Of a stretch of DNA of 38,014 nucleotides, positions 28,636 to 37,484 are shown piece by piece. Under the pieces are notes generated by a model. The model did no database searches and was not told where the DNA came from. It saw only the letters and a program-made list of their open reading frames with translations. The position numbers and the translations under genes are program-made. The DNA is taken from contig WQXJ01000001.1 in NCBI GenBank assembly GCA_009784895.1, forward strand, positions 76,479 through 114,492, written 5' to 3'. Source of the DNA: Micrococcales bacterium (GTDB taxonomy: Bacteria > Actinomycetota > Actinomycetes > Actinomycetales > WQXJ01). Each line of letters begins with the position of its first letter. Positions within the stretch are counted from its first letter, which is position 1.

Positions 28636-29979
28636 CTACGGAGCCCTTGGGCGTTCCCCTTCGACCGGCTTTATCCTCAAAAGCAGCGCGGGAATAACAA
28701 ACATCAACAATAGACTCACGTGAAAGCACGACAATGGGTTGAACATGGCCATAATACCGAATGTTACTACCATCGGCAACACCAACAAACCAGGGGCCGC
28801 CTCCCGGATTCTCCGATAGCACCGCCAAAACACTATCGCCAAGAGGATAAACCCGATTAACCCGTACATCGCCAACGTATCAAACAACTCCGAATGGTTG
28901 CCAAAAGCCACTTCCATCTTTGCGACAGCTGCGTTGTTCCCAAATCGATGTCCCACTCCGAACACTGGGTAGTCAAGGAACACCCTAATTGAGCGTACGT
29001 ACGTTGCGTTGCGAGCATCTAGGCCGTGACCGCTCGTCTCGCCATACATTATCAATTCGCCCAACTCTCGAAGGCGAACCGCAACTGCGCCACTGGAGTC
29101 AGTTTGCGAGTCAAGAATGAATTTCCCAACCGACTGCCTGATCAAAGAAAAGAACACCATAACCACCGCTACAAAGAAGACCGTAACCAGTCTGTTACGG
29201 CTGAATAGGACTAGGCTCAAGACAATTCCAGCCGCCATGGCTACCATGGTAATGGTTGATCCCGTTAGATACACGACCAGCACGCATACTACAAGGATAG
29301 ACGCATAGGCGAACCTGTGAATCTGGCGTTTTGTTGCGTGGTATCGCCACAACGCCAGCAGGAATGGGCAAGCCAGGGCCGCAGCATAGGCTGCATAATA
29401 GGCCGAACCGAGGATGGTCGCGTAGGGTAGTGAGCGGCTGGCCAACACCCGGCCGATGCCGGGGTTCTTGATAAGAAACGCCAAATAGGCAACGCCGTAG
29501 GCGGCAAGGATCCACGATGCAGCGGTTCCAAGTGTTTTCAATTCCTCTAGGTTCCTGTTGAAGTAGAATTGATACATTAGCAGCGGGGAATAGACGAGCA
29601 AATGTGCCCCGACGTGAGGAATGACGTAGGATGGAGTCTCGCCCATCAGACCGGTTACCGCGTAATACCCGAGAAAAGCTGCCAGGGCGATGACCGCGCC
29701 ATCGTGCAGGGTGTTGGTTTGAATGGCCCGTGAAGTTGGTCGCCAGGGGGCCGGAATTATTGACACCACCCACAGGCCAAACAAAGCGATGCCAATGTAC
29801 CCATACCAGGAATACGTTGCTCCGCTTGTGTAGACAGCGATGAATACCAGCGCAAAAGCCCCTGAGACGGAAACCCTGCCCCCTGATGGTGCCGCCAGGT
29901 CTGCCTCGAGCCCGGCTTGGCGCCTTGGGGACCTTCGGCCGAGGCCAAGCGACAGGTGGCCTGAGACTCTCTCGGCCAT
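28636..29979 (-). CDS. O-antigen/polysaccharide polymerase or ligase (Wzy-like)
   Basis: 447 residues with about ten to twelve membrane helices and a large loop in the second half. The loop contains GVGHRFGNNAAVAKMEVAFG followed by NHSELFDTLAMYGLIGFILL, the pattern of the O-antigen ligase/polymerase domain (a His-containing HN/HS motif next to the last helices). Wzy enzymes join flipped lipid-linked repeat units on the outer face. Sequence conservation in this group is low, so topology and context with the Wzx-like and GT genes carry weight. Two sampled 60-base lines are about 48% GC against about 63% in atpD, which suggests transfer. Confidence 0.78.
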   Translation of the reverse strand: MAERVSGHLSLGLGRRSPRRQAGLEADLAAPSGGRVSVSGAFALVFIAVYTSGATYSWYGYIGIALFGLWVVSIIPAPWRPTSRAIQTNTLHDGAVIALAAFLGYYAVTGLMGETPSYVIPHVGAHLLVYSPLLMYQFYFNRNLEELKTLGTAASWILAAYGVAYLAFLIKNPGIGRVLASRSLPYATILGSAYYAAYAAALACPFLLALWRYHATKRQIHRFAYASILVVCVLVVYLTGSTITMVAMAAGIVLSLVLFSRNRLVTVFFVAVVMVFFSLIRQSVGKFILDSQTDSSGAVAVRLRELGELIMYGETSGHGLDARNATYVRSIRVFLDYPVFGVGHRFGNNAAVAKMEVAFGNHSELFDTLAMYGLIGFILLAIVFWRCYRRIREAAPGLLVLPMVVTFGIMAMFNPLSCFHVSLLLMFVIPALLLRIKPVEGERPRAP

Positions 29980-30495
29980 TAGAGGCTCGCCGGCTTGATA
30001 CTAGTCACAAGGTCGAGGCCTTTCTCAGGGGGCCGATGCCGTGGGCAGCAACTGTAGCACCGCTCGGTTGGATACCCCGGCTTTCGATCCGCCTGTCAGC
30101 AGCCTGACGCCGCCGGCAGGCCCAGCCGGCAATTGATAACCTGAACCGACGCCGCCAGTGCTGCTGCAGCCTGCGGGGTCGCTTTTGTCCACGGCACTTG
30201 TCAAGTAGTCTTCTAAGGATTCAGTTGTTCCCAGAGGGTGGACCAGGCACGCGACGGGCCAGACTCCATAGTTGCGGCCCGGGAGGCGCCTGCGGCCCGG
30301 AGGGTTGGTTACAGTGCACGTTGACGGCGGGGATCGGGGCTAGGTGGCGCATCGCAGGGTAGAGGTCGGCCCAGCGGCGGGAGCCAACGGCCGGTGGCCG
30401 CACGGCGGGCCAGACCAGGCCGTCAGTGGCTCTCTCGCTCAGTCGGGGCAAACCTACGTTGGGCCGCGCCCACGCCAGAGGGACACGCGATAGCG
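29980..30495. other. 516-base gap without a convincing gene
   Basis: It lies between the divergent polymerase and flippase starts. A minus-strand frame of about 100 codons (30221-30532) crosses the flippase start and has no recognisable domain; its Pro/Trp/Arg-rich composition looks like chance coding in GC-rich DNA. It may be a decayed remnant or promoter region. I see no tRNA, repeat or clear promoter. Confidence 0.5.
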
Positions 30496-31797
30496 ATGAA
30501 GCTAAAAGGATCGCTAGGCGGAGTCGCGACAATTGCCAGTGGCACGGTAGCGAGCCAAGCGATTATCGTCTTGATGGCGCCGGTTGTATCCAGGCTCTAT
30601 TCGACCGGAGAATTCGGTCGGTATTCGGCCCTCATTGCCGCTACGGCGGTCATCATCCCCGCTGCGGCGTTCCGCTTCGAATTCTCAGTTGTCCTGCCCG
30701 AAGACCTAGACCAGGCCCGAAGGCTAGTCCGTATCGCCCTTGGGGCAGTGGTCTTGTCTTCCGTGCTCTCCGCCATCGCCGTCGGTGTGGTTTGGGTTGC
30801 ATGGCCAGGTACTCCTTGGGCGGCCGTTCCCCTGGCACCGTTGTGGGCTGGACTTCTAGTCTTTTTGGGCGGCACTTTCACCGTACTGACCCAAGCCGCC
30901 CTGCGCTTTAGGGCCTACAAGGTCGTGGCCAAGAGAGCTCCCATCCAGTCCGCCGCGACGGCGATAACCCAAGTCGGGTTCGCTGCCTTGTCGCGCTCGT
31001 CGGTCAGTCTCGTCGCGGCGCAGGTCGTTGGCCGCGCCTTTGGCCTGACCGCCCTGCTCAAGACCATCCGGCCTCTTCTGGTCCGCCCGCGCGGCGGTAG
31101 CTACGCCGCCACCGTTAGGCAATACTGGCGCTTTCCGGTCATTCTGGCGCCATCGGCACTGCTTAACTCCCTAGGCATCCAGCTACCGCTGCTCCTAATG
31201 GCGGCCTGGTTTGGCGCCACCACCGCAGGTGAACTAGGGATGGCCCAGCGTCTCGTGATTCTGCCCGGCTCCGTGATTGGGGGCGCCATCGCCCAGGTCT
31301 TTGGTGCCGAGACCGCCAGAAGGCTACGCGAACGCAGTGGCGGTTGTCGGCGCTATTACTTGCGCACGTCTCTCGCCACTGGCGGGTTGGCGCTCGTCGT
31401 TCTGGTTGCCTTCGTTCTGCTCAGCCCTTGGGCCTTTCCATTCTTCCTTGGTTCGCAGTGGCAAAACAGCGGTACCCTGGCGCAGGCTCTGGCGCTCTCT
31501 GCGGCTTGCGCCCTCGTGGTCGCACCGGTCAGCACGGTTTATCTGCTATTTCAGTCGGCCGCCACCCTTGTCATGGATCTGTCACGTGTTGCCCTCATCT
31601 GCGCCGTCGCCGTTTTCATCCAGCTCAATTCCTATGGTCCCCTCGAGGCATGTTGGTTCCTTGTGGCGGCACAGGTGATCTACTACGTTGCCCTGTGGTC
31701 CTATGGACTAAGGATCGTCACCCGGGAGGAACGCGCGCGGGCGAATGCCCCCGACCCAGATCCAAGCCACGGCGCCAATGGTCACCCGACCGAATAG
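30496..31797 (+). CDS. Wzx-like polysaccharide flippase (MOP superfamily)
   Basis: 433 residues from ATG 30496 with AGAGGGA about 12 bases upstream; the longer frame to 30394 adds 34 Arg-rich residues and is not preferred. About twelve membrane helices fill the protein. The N-terminal half has the pattern of the Wzx group: SRLYSTGEFGRYSALIA, FRFEFSVVLPEDLDQARRL. Such proteins flip undecaprenyl-linked repeat units across the membrane. It stands between the polymerase and a run of glycosyltransferases, as in Wzx/Wzy clusters. The C-terminal tail is short, basic and Pro-rich. Its end is 16 bases from the convergent glycosyltransferase. Confidence 0.82.
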   Translation: MKLKGSLGGVATIASGTVASQAIIVLMAPVVSRLYSTGEFGRYSALIAATAVIIPAAAFRFEFSVVLPEDLDQARRLVRIALGAVVLSSVLSAIAVGVVWVAWPGTPWAAVPLAPLWAGLLVFLGGTFTVLTQAALRFRAYKVVAKRAPIQSAATAITQVGFAALSRSSVSLVAAQVVGRAFGLTALLKTIRPLLVRPRGGSYAATVRQYWRFPVILAPSALLNSLGIQLPLLLMAAWFGATTAGELGMAQRLVILPGSVIGGAIAQVFGAETARRLRERSGGCRRYYLRTSLATGGLALVVLVAFVLLSPWAFPFFLGSQWQNSGTLAQALALSAACALVVAPVSTVYLLFQSAATLVMDLSRVALICAVAVFIQLNSYGPLEACWFLVAAQVIYYVALWSYGLRIVTREERARANAPDPDPSHGANGHPTE

Positions 31798-31813
31798 AGA
31801 GCCAGCATCGCTT

Positions 31814-32893
31814 TCAGGCAATGCTCTCCTCATAAAGCTCTTCAACCCGGCGGAAACAGGATGACAGTTCGAAATTACCGCTGACGAATCGCCTGCCAGC
31901 CGCACCCATTGCAGCTCTAATACCGGCATCCAGGTACAGCGTTTCCATCGCCAGGGCCAGCCCATTCACCTCTGCGCCATTTACCACAATGCTGCTCGTT
32001 CCGGGTGCAGTCGACTCGAGAAGTCCCGGAGCGTCGCTTACGATTACCGGGCGGGCGCAGGCCTGTGCCTCGATCGCTGACACGCCAAAGCTCTCTCGCA
32101 GACTTGGAATGACGGCGATGTCCATGTTGGCCCACTCCTTCACTGCCGCCTCTTGAGATATCTGGCCAAGCCAACACGTTCGACCGGCAAGCCCCAACTC
32201 GTGGCACAAAGCCTTCAATTCAGCTTCTTCTCGCCCACGCCCCGCAATTCTTATCTTCAGCGGTACATCCGGATTTCTGTCGAGCAGCAGCCTGCTCGCT
32301 CTCAGCAATCGGTCAATACCGTAACCTCGCGTCAAGGTCTTCACAGTACCGACCACGAACTGCCCGTCACCCCGAATTCGGTCCCGCGCCGCCGGGGAGA
32401 AGAGATTCATATCCACCCCAAACGGCGTAATTCCAAATGGGCGGCTGGTGTACTTGCTAGCCTCTTTCGCCATCGCGCGGCTTGTGGACAACAGAAAGCC
32501 GGCCTTCGCCAGTGACCGCGATATTAGTGCTCTGTGTAGTGGGCTGGACCCCGGGAAACTATAGATGTCAGATCCCCAGACTGACAAGAAGTGTCCGCTC
32601 AGGCCTGCCGCAGCGCAGGCTGCACCGTAGCTTGACGCGTAGTGTGCGTGAACTATTTCCGGGGCAATCCGTGCTATCAGTTGTCTAATAGAGCGCCCTT
32701 GGACTAGGTATTTCAGTTTGGTGAATTGACTTCCATGTGGGTCTACCGGCCAAGGCAATTCGTGGCACCTGGCGTGTCCATTCGAGCCTGGCCAAAACGT
32801 GACCACGTGGACTTCATGGCCCCTATCCGAGAAGTACCTACACCATTTTCGCGTGTGGGCGCTGCCTGAATCAGCCAGAAAGCAGATCCTCAT
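31814..32893 (-). CDS. Glycosyltransferase, GT4 family
   Basis: 359 residues from ATG 32893, which overlaps the upstream GT stop as ATGA and has GGGAGAGGGG in front. The N-terminal Rossmann domain starts RICFLADSGSAHTRKWCRYF. The acceptor loop contains HAHYASSYGAACAAAGL, and FVVGTVKTLTRGYGIDRLL opens the C-terminal domain. The nucleotide-sugar motif with the paired Glu is RESFGVSAIEAQACARPVI, the E-x7-E of GT4. A retaining transferase acting on a lipid-linked glycan is likely. The sugar specificity is unknown. Confidence 0.85.
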   Translation of the reverse strand: MRICFLADSGSAHTRKWCRYFSDRGHEVHVVTFWPGSNGHARCHELPWPVDPHGSQFTKLKYLVQGRSIRQLIARIAPEIVHAHYASSYGAACAAAGLSGHFLSVWGSDIYSFPGSSPLHRALISRSLAKAGFLLSTSRAMAKEASKYTSRPFGITPFGVDMNLFSPAARDRIRGDGQFVVGTVKTLTRGYGIDRLLRASRLLLDRNPDVPLKIRIAGRGREEAELKALCHELGLAGRTCWLGQISQEAAVKEWANMDIAVIPSLRESFGVSAIEAQACARPVIVSDAPGLLESTAPGTSSIVVNGAEVNGLALAMETLYLDAGIRAAMGAAGRRFVSGNFELSSCFRRVEELYEESIA

Positions 32894-34185
32894 GTCGCCC
32901 CTCTCCCTTGACCTGGCGATACTGATTGCAGTGCGGTTGCCAGTCGCCCCGCCAGTGCCGCATAGGTGTAGTGATCCGTAACGTAATCACGGCCACGCGC
33001 TCCCATTTCATTGAGGTGTTCAGGGCTCATACTCCGCAAGGCGGCCATTGCATCGGCCAGTGCACCTTTGTCATCTGGCTCGACAACCAGTCCGCAGTTT
33101 GCCGCTATGACCGGGCTTTCCGATGCGCCGCCGGCCAAAATGATTGGCCGTCCAGCCAGCATGTAGTCAAACAGCTTGTTTGGGCTGACGCCATAGCGAT
33201 AGACCGGCAGATCCCGGAACGTGACGACAAGGCAATCGGCCCGGCGACTTCTGCGAATCGCCTCACGCCTGGGAACCCGGGCTTCGAAGCGGATCCTGTC
33301 GCGCGAGGCAAGCCTGGTGCTCTGCTCAATCAGAGATGGCTTCAACGGGCCGTCGCCAATCAGCGTCAATGTTGAAGTGGTGTCTTTCGACCGCCGGCAG
33401 TACTCATCAAATCCATCAAGCAACCCGTCAAGCGCGTTGGCGTTACCGTGAGACCCAAGGTAGCCAAACGAGAACCCCTTTCCGTCGCCTGCAACGGTCC
33501 TGGAGGCGGCTTCTGCCTCCACGCCGTTCGGGATCCAGAAGAATGGAGTGTCTGAAAACCCGCGCTCGTCCAGGTATTTCCGCAGGCCCGGCAACGGCGA
33601 TACCACTGCGGCGGCGCTGGCGCACAAAGTGGTGAACAACCCGGCCATGGCCTTGTCCAACAGGCCGCCTGACCGGAGTTTCCCCAGGTCAACCAGCGTT
33701 TCAGGCCAAACATCGCGAATTTCGAAGACGAATGGCACCTTCTTGCGCCGGGCCAGCCGCGAGGCAGCCCAGGCGGCAAATGGATGGACGGTGCTACCGA
33801 CAATGACGGCAGGGTGAGGCATGCCCTTGGTCAACCCGGGTGCGAGAACACTTATCGTGAACACGGCCATGTTTACCGCCCGCATGACCCCGGAGTTGCC
33901 GTCGTACTTGGGCGTCCGTATCCATTGGCAGCGCACGCCTTGCTCGATTGTCCGTCGCCTGAGCGCCGGCCCAGAGATCGCCTGGGTGCCCGCAGGATGC
34001 CTCGTACTGGCGACAAACAAGGTTGCCGTCCAGCCATGGTTGGCCAGATGCCGGGCCAACCCAAGATGCCTGCCCTCACCGCCGTCCTTGGAGGGAATCG
34101 CAGCGTAGTGGTTGACGATCCAGACATGGCGGGTCTTCGCCGAAACCTTCGGCCCTCTCCCCTCCTCGCCCGTCATTTCATTCAT
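32890..34185 (-). CDS. Glycosyltransferase, GT4 family, WbuB-like
   Basis: 431 residues. The N-terminus HVWIVNHYAAIPSKDGGEGRH and the middle segment FVFEIRDVWPETLVDLGKL (the DxWPE pattern) are typical of the WbuB-like GT4 group that adds deoxyamino sugars in O-antigen and capsule synthesis. GVSPNKLFDYMLAGRPIILAGG holds the donor-binding Asp/Lys region. Residues 1-18 are charged and unlike the fold; no better start codon is seen. The downstream GT4 gene overlaps by four bases, so the two are coupled and probably add consecutive sugars. The dehydratase gene upstream may supply one of the donors; this is inference. Confidence 0.84.
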   Translation of the reverse strand: MNEMTGEEGRGPKVSAKTRHVWIVNHYAAIPSKDGGEGRHLGLARHLANHGWTATLFVASTRHPAGTQAISGPALRRRTIEQGVRCQWIRTPKYDGNSGVMRAVNMAVFTISVLAPGLTKGMPHPAVIVGSTVHPFAAWAASRLARRKKVPFVFEIRDVWPETLVDLGKLRSGGLLDKAMAGLFTTLCASAAAVVSPLPGLRKYLDERGFSDTPFFWIPNGVEAEAASRTVAGDGKGFSFGYLGSHGNANALDGLLDGFDEYCRRSKDTTSTLTLIGDGPLKPSLIEQSTRLASRDRIRFEARVPRREAIRRSRRADCLVVTFRDLPVYRYGVSPNKLFDYMLAGRPIILAGGASESPVIAANCGLVVEPDDKGALADAMAALRSMSPEHLNEMGARGRDYVTDHYTYAALAGRLATALQSVSPGQGRGAT

Positions 34186-34351
34186 GTGGGCGCCGACTCT
34201 TGTTCATATTGGATCGGCCGGGGCGGGCCGACTCAACCGCCACTTAGGTGCAGCAACCAGGGCTTGTTCTGGGAGTTGCGCTCGACGCCCTGGATAACCA
34301 GCGGACCGGATTGGCGGCGCGCCTGAGAAGCCTGCGACAGCCACAAGCTGC

Positions 34352-36193
34352 CTATCGGGCGCTCTTGGACGCCGCCGGCAAAGGCGTGCCTGGCGCTGGG
34401 GCGGACACAGGCCAGGGCCTGGCCTCAAGCGCCGTTGGCGACAGTGGTTCGGCCGGGGTGTGCGATATCAGCGGGTGGAACGGTCTGGCAGCGCTTTCGT
34501 CCCGGCTAATCAGGGTCTCGTGCAGTTTTTCACCAGGTCTGAGACCGGTGTAGACAATATCTATGTCCCGGCCGGACAAGTCGATCATGCGCCGGGCGAT
34601 GTCGTCGATCTTGACCGGCTCACCCATGTCAAGCACCAGCACCTCGCCGGCCCGACCTATGCCACCGGCCTGCAGCACCAATTGGCAGGCTTCGGGGATG
34701 GTCATGAAATAGCGCGTGGCCTCTGGGTCGGTCACGGTCACAGGACCGCCCTTTTCAATCATCTTGTTAAACACCGGCAGCATCGAACCGCGGCTACCCA
34801 GGACGTTGCCAAAGCGAACTGAAAGGTAGACGCCACCGTTTTGCTTTGCCATCCAGGCTGTCAATCGCTCTGCTTGGAGTTTCGACTGGCCCAGCACAGA
34901 GGTCGGATCAGCCGCTTTGTCGGTTGAAACATTGACAAAAACCTCCACCCCAACCACATGCGCCGCTTTGAGAACGTTAAGCGTTCCAAGCACATTTGTC
35001 TTCCAGGCTTCCTCAGGAAAGCGCTGGAGCATGGGCAGGTGCTTGAGCGCCGCGGCGTGAAAGACAACCTGCGGCCGGTAGTGCTCAAAAACTTCTGTCA
35101 AAGCCGTCTCGTCACGGATGTCCAGCAGCACTGTGGCCGGCGTGTTGAGCAGTCCGTTGCCGTGCAGGTCCATGTCAACACCCTGCAGGGCCGTCTCATC
35201 GCGGTCCAGCATGATCAGCTGAGACGGTCCAAAACGGTTGATTTGGGCGCAAAGCTCCCGGCCGATGGAGCCACCCGCGCCGGTCACCAGCACACGTTGG
35301 GATGACAAATAGCCTGAAGTTTGTTCAACGTCGATCTTGACTGGCCGGCGGCCAACCACGTCCTCTATCGAGAGATCACGCAGGTCAATTTGCCGAGCGG
35401 CCCCGGTTAGGATCCGGTCGAGCGGGGGCACCACTTTCACGACGATGCCGGTCTTGTCAGCCACGTTGGCGACTCGCTGCATCAGCTCGGCATCGGCCGC
35501 CGCTATCGCCACCAGCAGGGCCTTGGCTCCAGTCTTTGCGGCCACCGCCGGCAGATCATCCAGCGCCCCCATGACTGAGACGTTGCCAATGCGGGCTTTG
35601 GCCTTGCTTGGGTCGTCGTCAAGCAGGGCAACTGGGCGGTAAGGCGACTGATTATCACCTGTGACGTGACGCACCAGCACGCCGCCCAGAAAACCGGCCC
35701 CGTAGATCACGGCCGGGTCCCGGTCAACCTGCTTGAGGTGGCGCTGTTCACTAACAAGGCGCCGTAAGTAGCGCAAACACAGCATCAGCACTACGGCCAA
35801 GGGAAAGGTCATAAGTAGGGTTGATCTAGGAATCCCGTGTTCCGAACCGATCAGCAAAACTGGTACACCAACCACCAGGCCACAAGCCAAACCGGCCCCC
35901 GTCACGGCCCTGGCTTCTTCAAAGGATCCGCTAACGTGCCGCCGGCTGTACAAGCGGGCCGGCCAGGCGCAACACAGCCACACGACCATGACCACGCCAA
36001 TCAGAATGGCCGTCGGCAACAGGCTTATGCGCGAGACTTCCAGGTCGTAGCGCAATACTTCCGCCACGACCACCGCCAAAGCCCAACAGGCGACATCAAG
36101 CACGGCCCAACGAGCAGACAGCCGGCTCACGCCAATTGTCGGGTCGGTCCCATTTACCTGGGCCCGGCCTGATGGGTATTCAGCAGTTTCCAT
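34352..36193 (-). CDS. CapD/WbpM-type UDP-sugar 4,6-dehydratase, membrane form
   Basis: 613 residues. Four or five N-terminal membrane helices (about 28-140) precede a first Rossmann domain with GAGFLG at 165-170, then the catalytic SDR domain with TGAGGSIG at 304-311 (NAD(P) binding). FHAAALKHLPMLQ is near 378-390, and the active-site segment STDKAADPTSVLGQSK at 423-438 has Lys but no Tyr in the usual YxxxK slot, as in WbpM/PglF. FGNVLGSRGSMLPVF follows. It makes 4-keto-6-deoxy sugar from UDP-GlcNAc or a relative, the precursor of QuiNAc, FucNAc or bacillosamine-type sugars. The C-terminal 30 residues are Pro/Ala-rich. A consensus CRP/GlxR site lies 130 bases upstream. Confidence 0.9.
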   Translation of the reverse strand: METAEYPSGRAQVNGTDPTIGVSRLSARWAVLDVACWALAVVVAEVLRYDLEVSRISLLPTAILIGVVMVVWLCCAWPARLYSRRHVSGSFEEARAVTGAGLACGLVVGVPVLLIGSEHGIPRSTLLMTFPLAVVLMLCLRYLRRLVSEQRHLKQVDRDPAVIYGAGFLGGVLVRHVTGDNQSPYRPVALLDDDPSKAKARIGNVSVMGALDDLPAVAAKTGAKALLVAIAAADAELMQRVANVADKTGIVVKVVPPLDRILTGAARQIDLRDLSIEDVVGRRPVKIDVEQTSGYLSSQRVLVTGAGGSIGRELCAQINRFGPSQLIMLDRDETALQGVDMDLHGNGLLNTPATVLLDIRDETALTEVFEHYRPQVVFHAAALKHLPMLQRFPEEAWKTNVLGTLNVLKAAHVVGVEVFVNVSTDKAADPTSVLGQSKLQAERLTAWMAKQNGGVYLSVRFGNVLGSRGSMLPVFNKMIEKGGPVTVTDPEATRYFMTIPEACQLVLQAGGIGRAGEVLVLDMGEPVKIDDIARRMIDLSGRDIDIVYTGLRPGEKLHETLISRDESAARPFHPLISHTPAEPLSPTALEARPWPVSAPAPGTPLPAASKSAR

Positions 36194-36619
36194 TACCGAG
36201 AATTAGCCTTTAACCCGCGTCCTGGGGTGCATATCTAGCGACCCACCCGCCAAATTAGGCGGCTCGATCACAGTAACGCTGTCCCAGCCCATGGCCGGCT
36301 TCCCCCTTTTTTCGGTTCCACTGTGACGGCTGTCACATGGCCCTATCTGGTCGACTCTGAGCCACTTTAGGGCCAGCTGTAACCAGTGGCAAGAGCGGCG
36401 CGCCGGGCAACAGCCCATGTCACAGGGCCAGCCAGCCGAGCCGAATGGCATCCAGCGGCCCAGGGAACCGGCTGTAGAAATACCCAGCTGCCTGAGCAGC
36501 GTTGATGCCTCAATCCCGCATGTGAATTCTCCGCGGAGCTGCCACTTGGTTGCCAGTGTCGCCTTGGCCTACCCGGCTTGGCCACAAGCGAACGGCCTCA
36601 AAGCTTCAAGGACTTCTAC
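36194..36619. other. 426-base intergenic region upstream of the dehydratase
   Basis: No convincing gene on either strand. It separates the polysaccharide locus from prmC. It holds a CRP/GlxR-type site (36322-36337), a CCGCC/GGCGG inverted repeat (36246-36261) and a TAGATA element (minus strand) between them and the dehydratase ATG. Short frames here have no recognisable motif. Confidence 0.6.
36322..36337. promoter_or_regulatory. CRP/GlxR-type operator
   Basis: TGTGACGGCTGTCACA matches the cAMP-receptor consensus TGTGA-N6-TCACA at all ten fixed positions, and its arms are complementary for six bases. It is 129 bases upstream of the dehydratase ATG. Actinobacterial Crp/GlxR proteins use this same consensus. 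Confidence 0.65.
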
Positions 36620-37483
36620 CTAGCCGACGCCCAGTTCAGCCAGCCCAGCCTGGAGAATGCGGGTCCGTCCAACTAGGTCCGGTTTCGTTGTCACCTGTTC
36701 GAACCCAATTGAACTGGCCCAGGATCGTAAAGCCCCAGCCTGGGAGGGGTCGAGCTCGAATAACGCCCATCCGCCAGGGCCCAGCAGCCGACGGGCAGTG
36801 TTGAGGAAAGCCCGCGGCAACTCCAGGCCACGCTCTCCCCCACCCCATAAGGCCAAATCAGGCTCGTATCCGGCGGCCGCCCCTTCCAGCGGCGTGCCCT
36901 GGGGCAAATACGGCGGATTAGCCACCACCAACCCCACTTGACCATCTAAGTTGGCCAAGGTTTGCCCGCAGGTGGCATCGCCCTCAACTAGCTCCACTGC
37001 CAGGCCGGCAGTGTTCAGCTCGGCGTAACCCAAAGCCACCGTTGAGACCTCTACCGCCACCACTCGCAGATCCGGGCAGGCCGTCGCCAAAGCCGCGGCC
37101 AGCGCCCCACAGCCGGTCCCCAGATCGACCACCAGGTCTAGTTCACGGCTTATGGCAAGGTTGATGGCCTCTTCGGCCAACAATTCTGTCTCCGGTCGTG
37201 GTACAAAAACCCCTGGGCCCACGGCCAGGTCCAGTCCAAGAAAAGCCGCCTTGCCAGTGATGTACTGCAGCGGCTCACCGGCCAATCGCCGCGAGATGGC
37301 GGCCTCGAAGCTAGCAGGCAGTTTCAGGTTCCCAGTCAGGGCCAAGGCTCTAAGCCGTCCAGGGCTCACAGCCAGCAGGTCAGCCGCCAACAGCTCGGCC
37401 TCTAACTGGCCGTTGCCCCCACCGCTGCCCTCAAGCCGGTCAGCGGCGCACCCAAGCCGGCAGGCGGCATCGGCGCTTTTCAC
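36620..37483 (-). CDS. prmC: Peptide chain release factor N5-glutamine methyltransferase
   Basis: 287 residues from GTG 37483, one base after the prfA TGA; the open frame to 37552 would overlap prfA and starts with unlikely Arg/Pro-rich sequence. It methylates the Gln of the GGQ motif of release factors, using S-adenosylmethionine. The N-terminal helical domain ends near 75. FVPRPETELL is at 93-102, DLGTGCGALAAALA at 120-133 (SAM binding), and the catalytic NPPY at 189-192. The prfA-prmC pair is the universal arrangement and places enzyme and substrate in one transcript. Confidence 0.94.
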   Translation of the reverse strand: MKSADAACRLGCAADRLEGSGGGNGQLEAELLAADLLAVSPGRLRALALTGNLKLPASFEAAISRRLAGEPLQYITGKAAFLGLDLAVGPGVFVPRPETELLAEEAINLAISRELDLVVDLGTGCGALAAALATACPDLRVVAVEVSTVALGYAELNTAGLAVELVEGDATCGQTLANLDGQVGLVVANPPYLPQGTPLEGAAAGYEPDLALWGGGERGLELPRAFLNTARRLLGPGGWALFELDPSQAGALRSWASSIGFEQVTTKPDLVGRTRILQAGLAELGVG

Positions 37484-37484
37484 G

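Noticed and set aside
30221-30532. Minus-strand frame of about 100 codons in the gap before the flippase
   Set aside because: It runs across the flippase start, shows no domain or good ribosome site, and its composition is that of chance frames in GC-rich DNA.
36367-36623. Short frames on both strands in the gap upstream of prmC's end
   Set aside because: They overlap one another, have no motif and no ribosome site, and lie in a region that better fits regulatory DNA.
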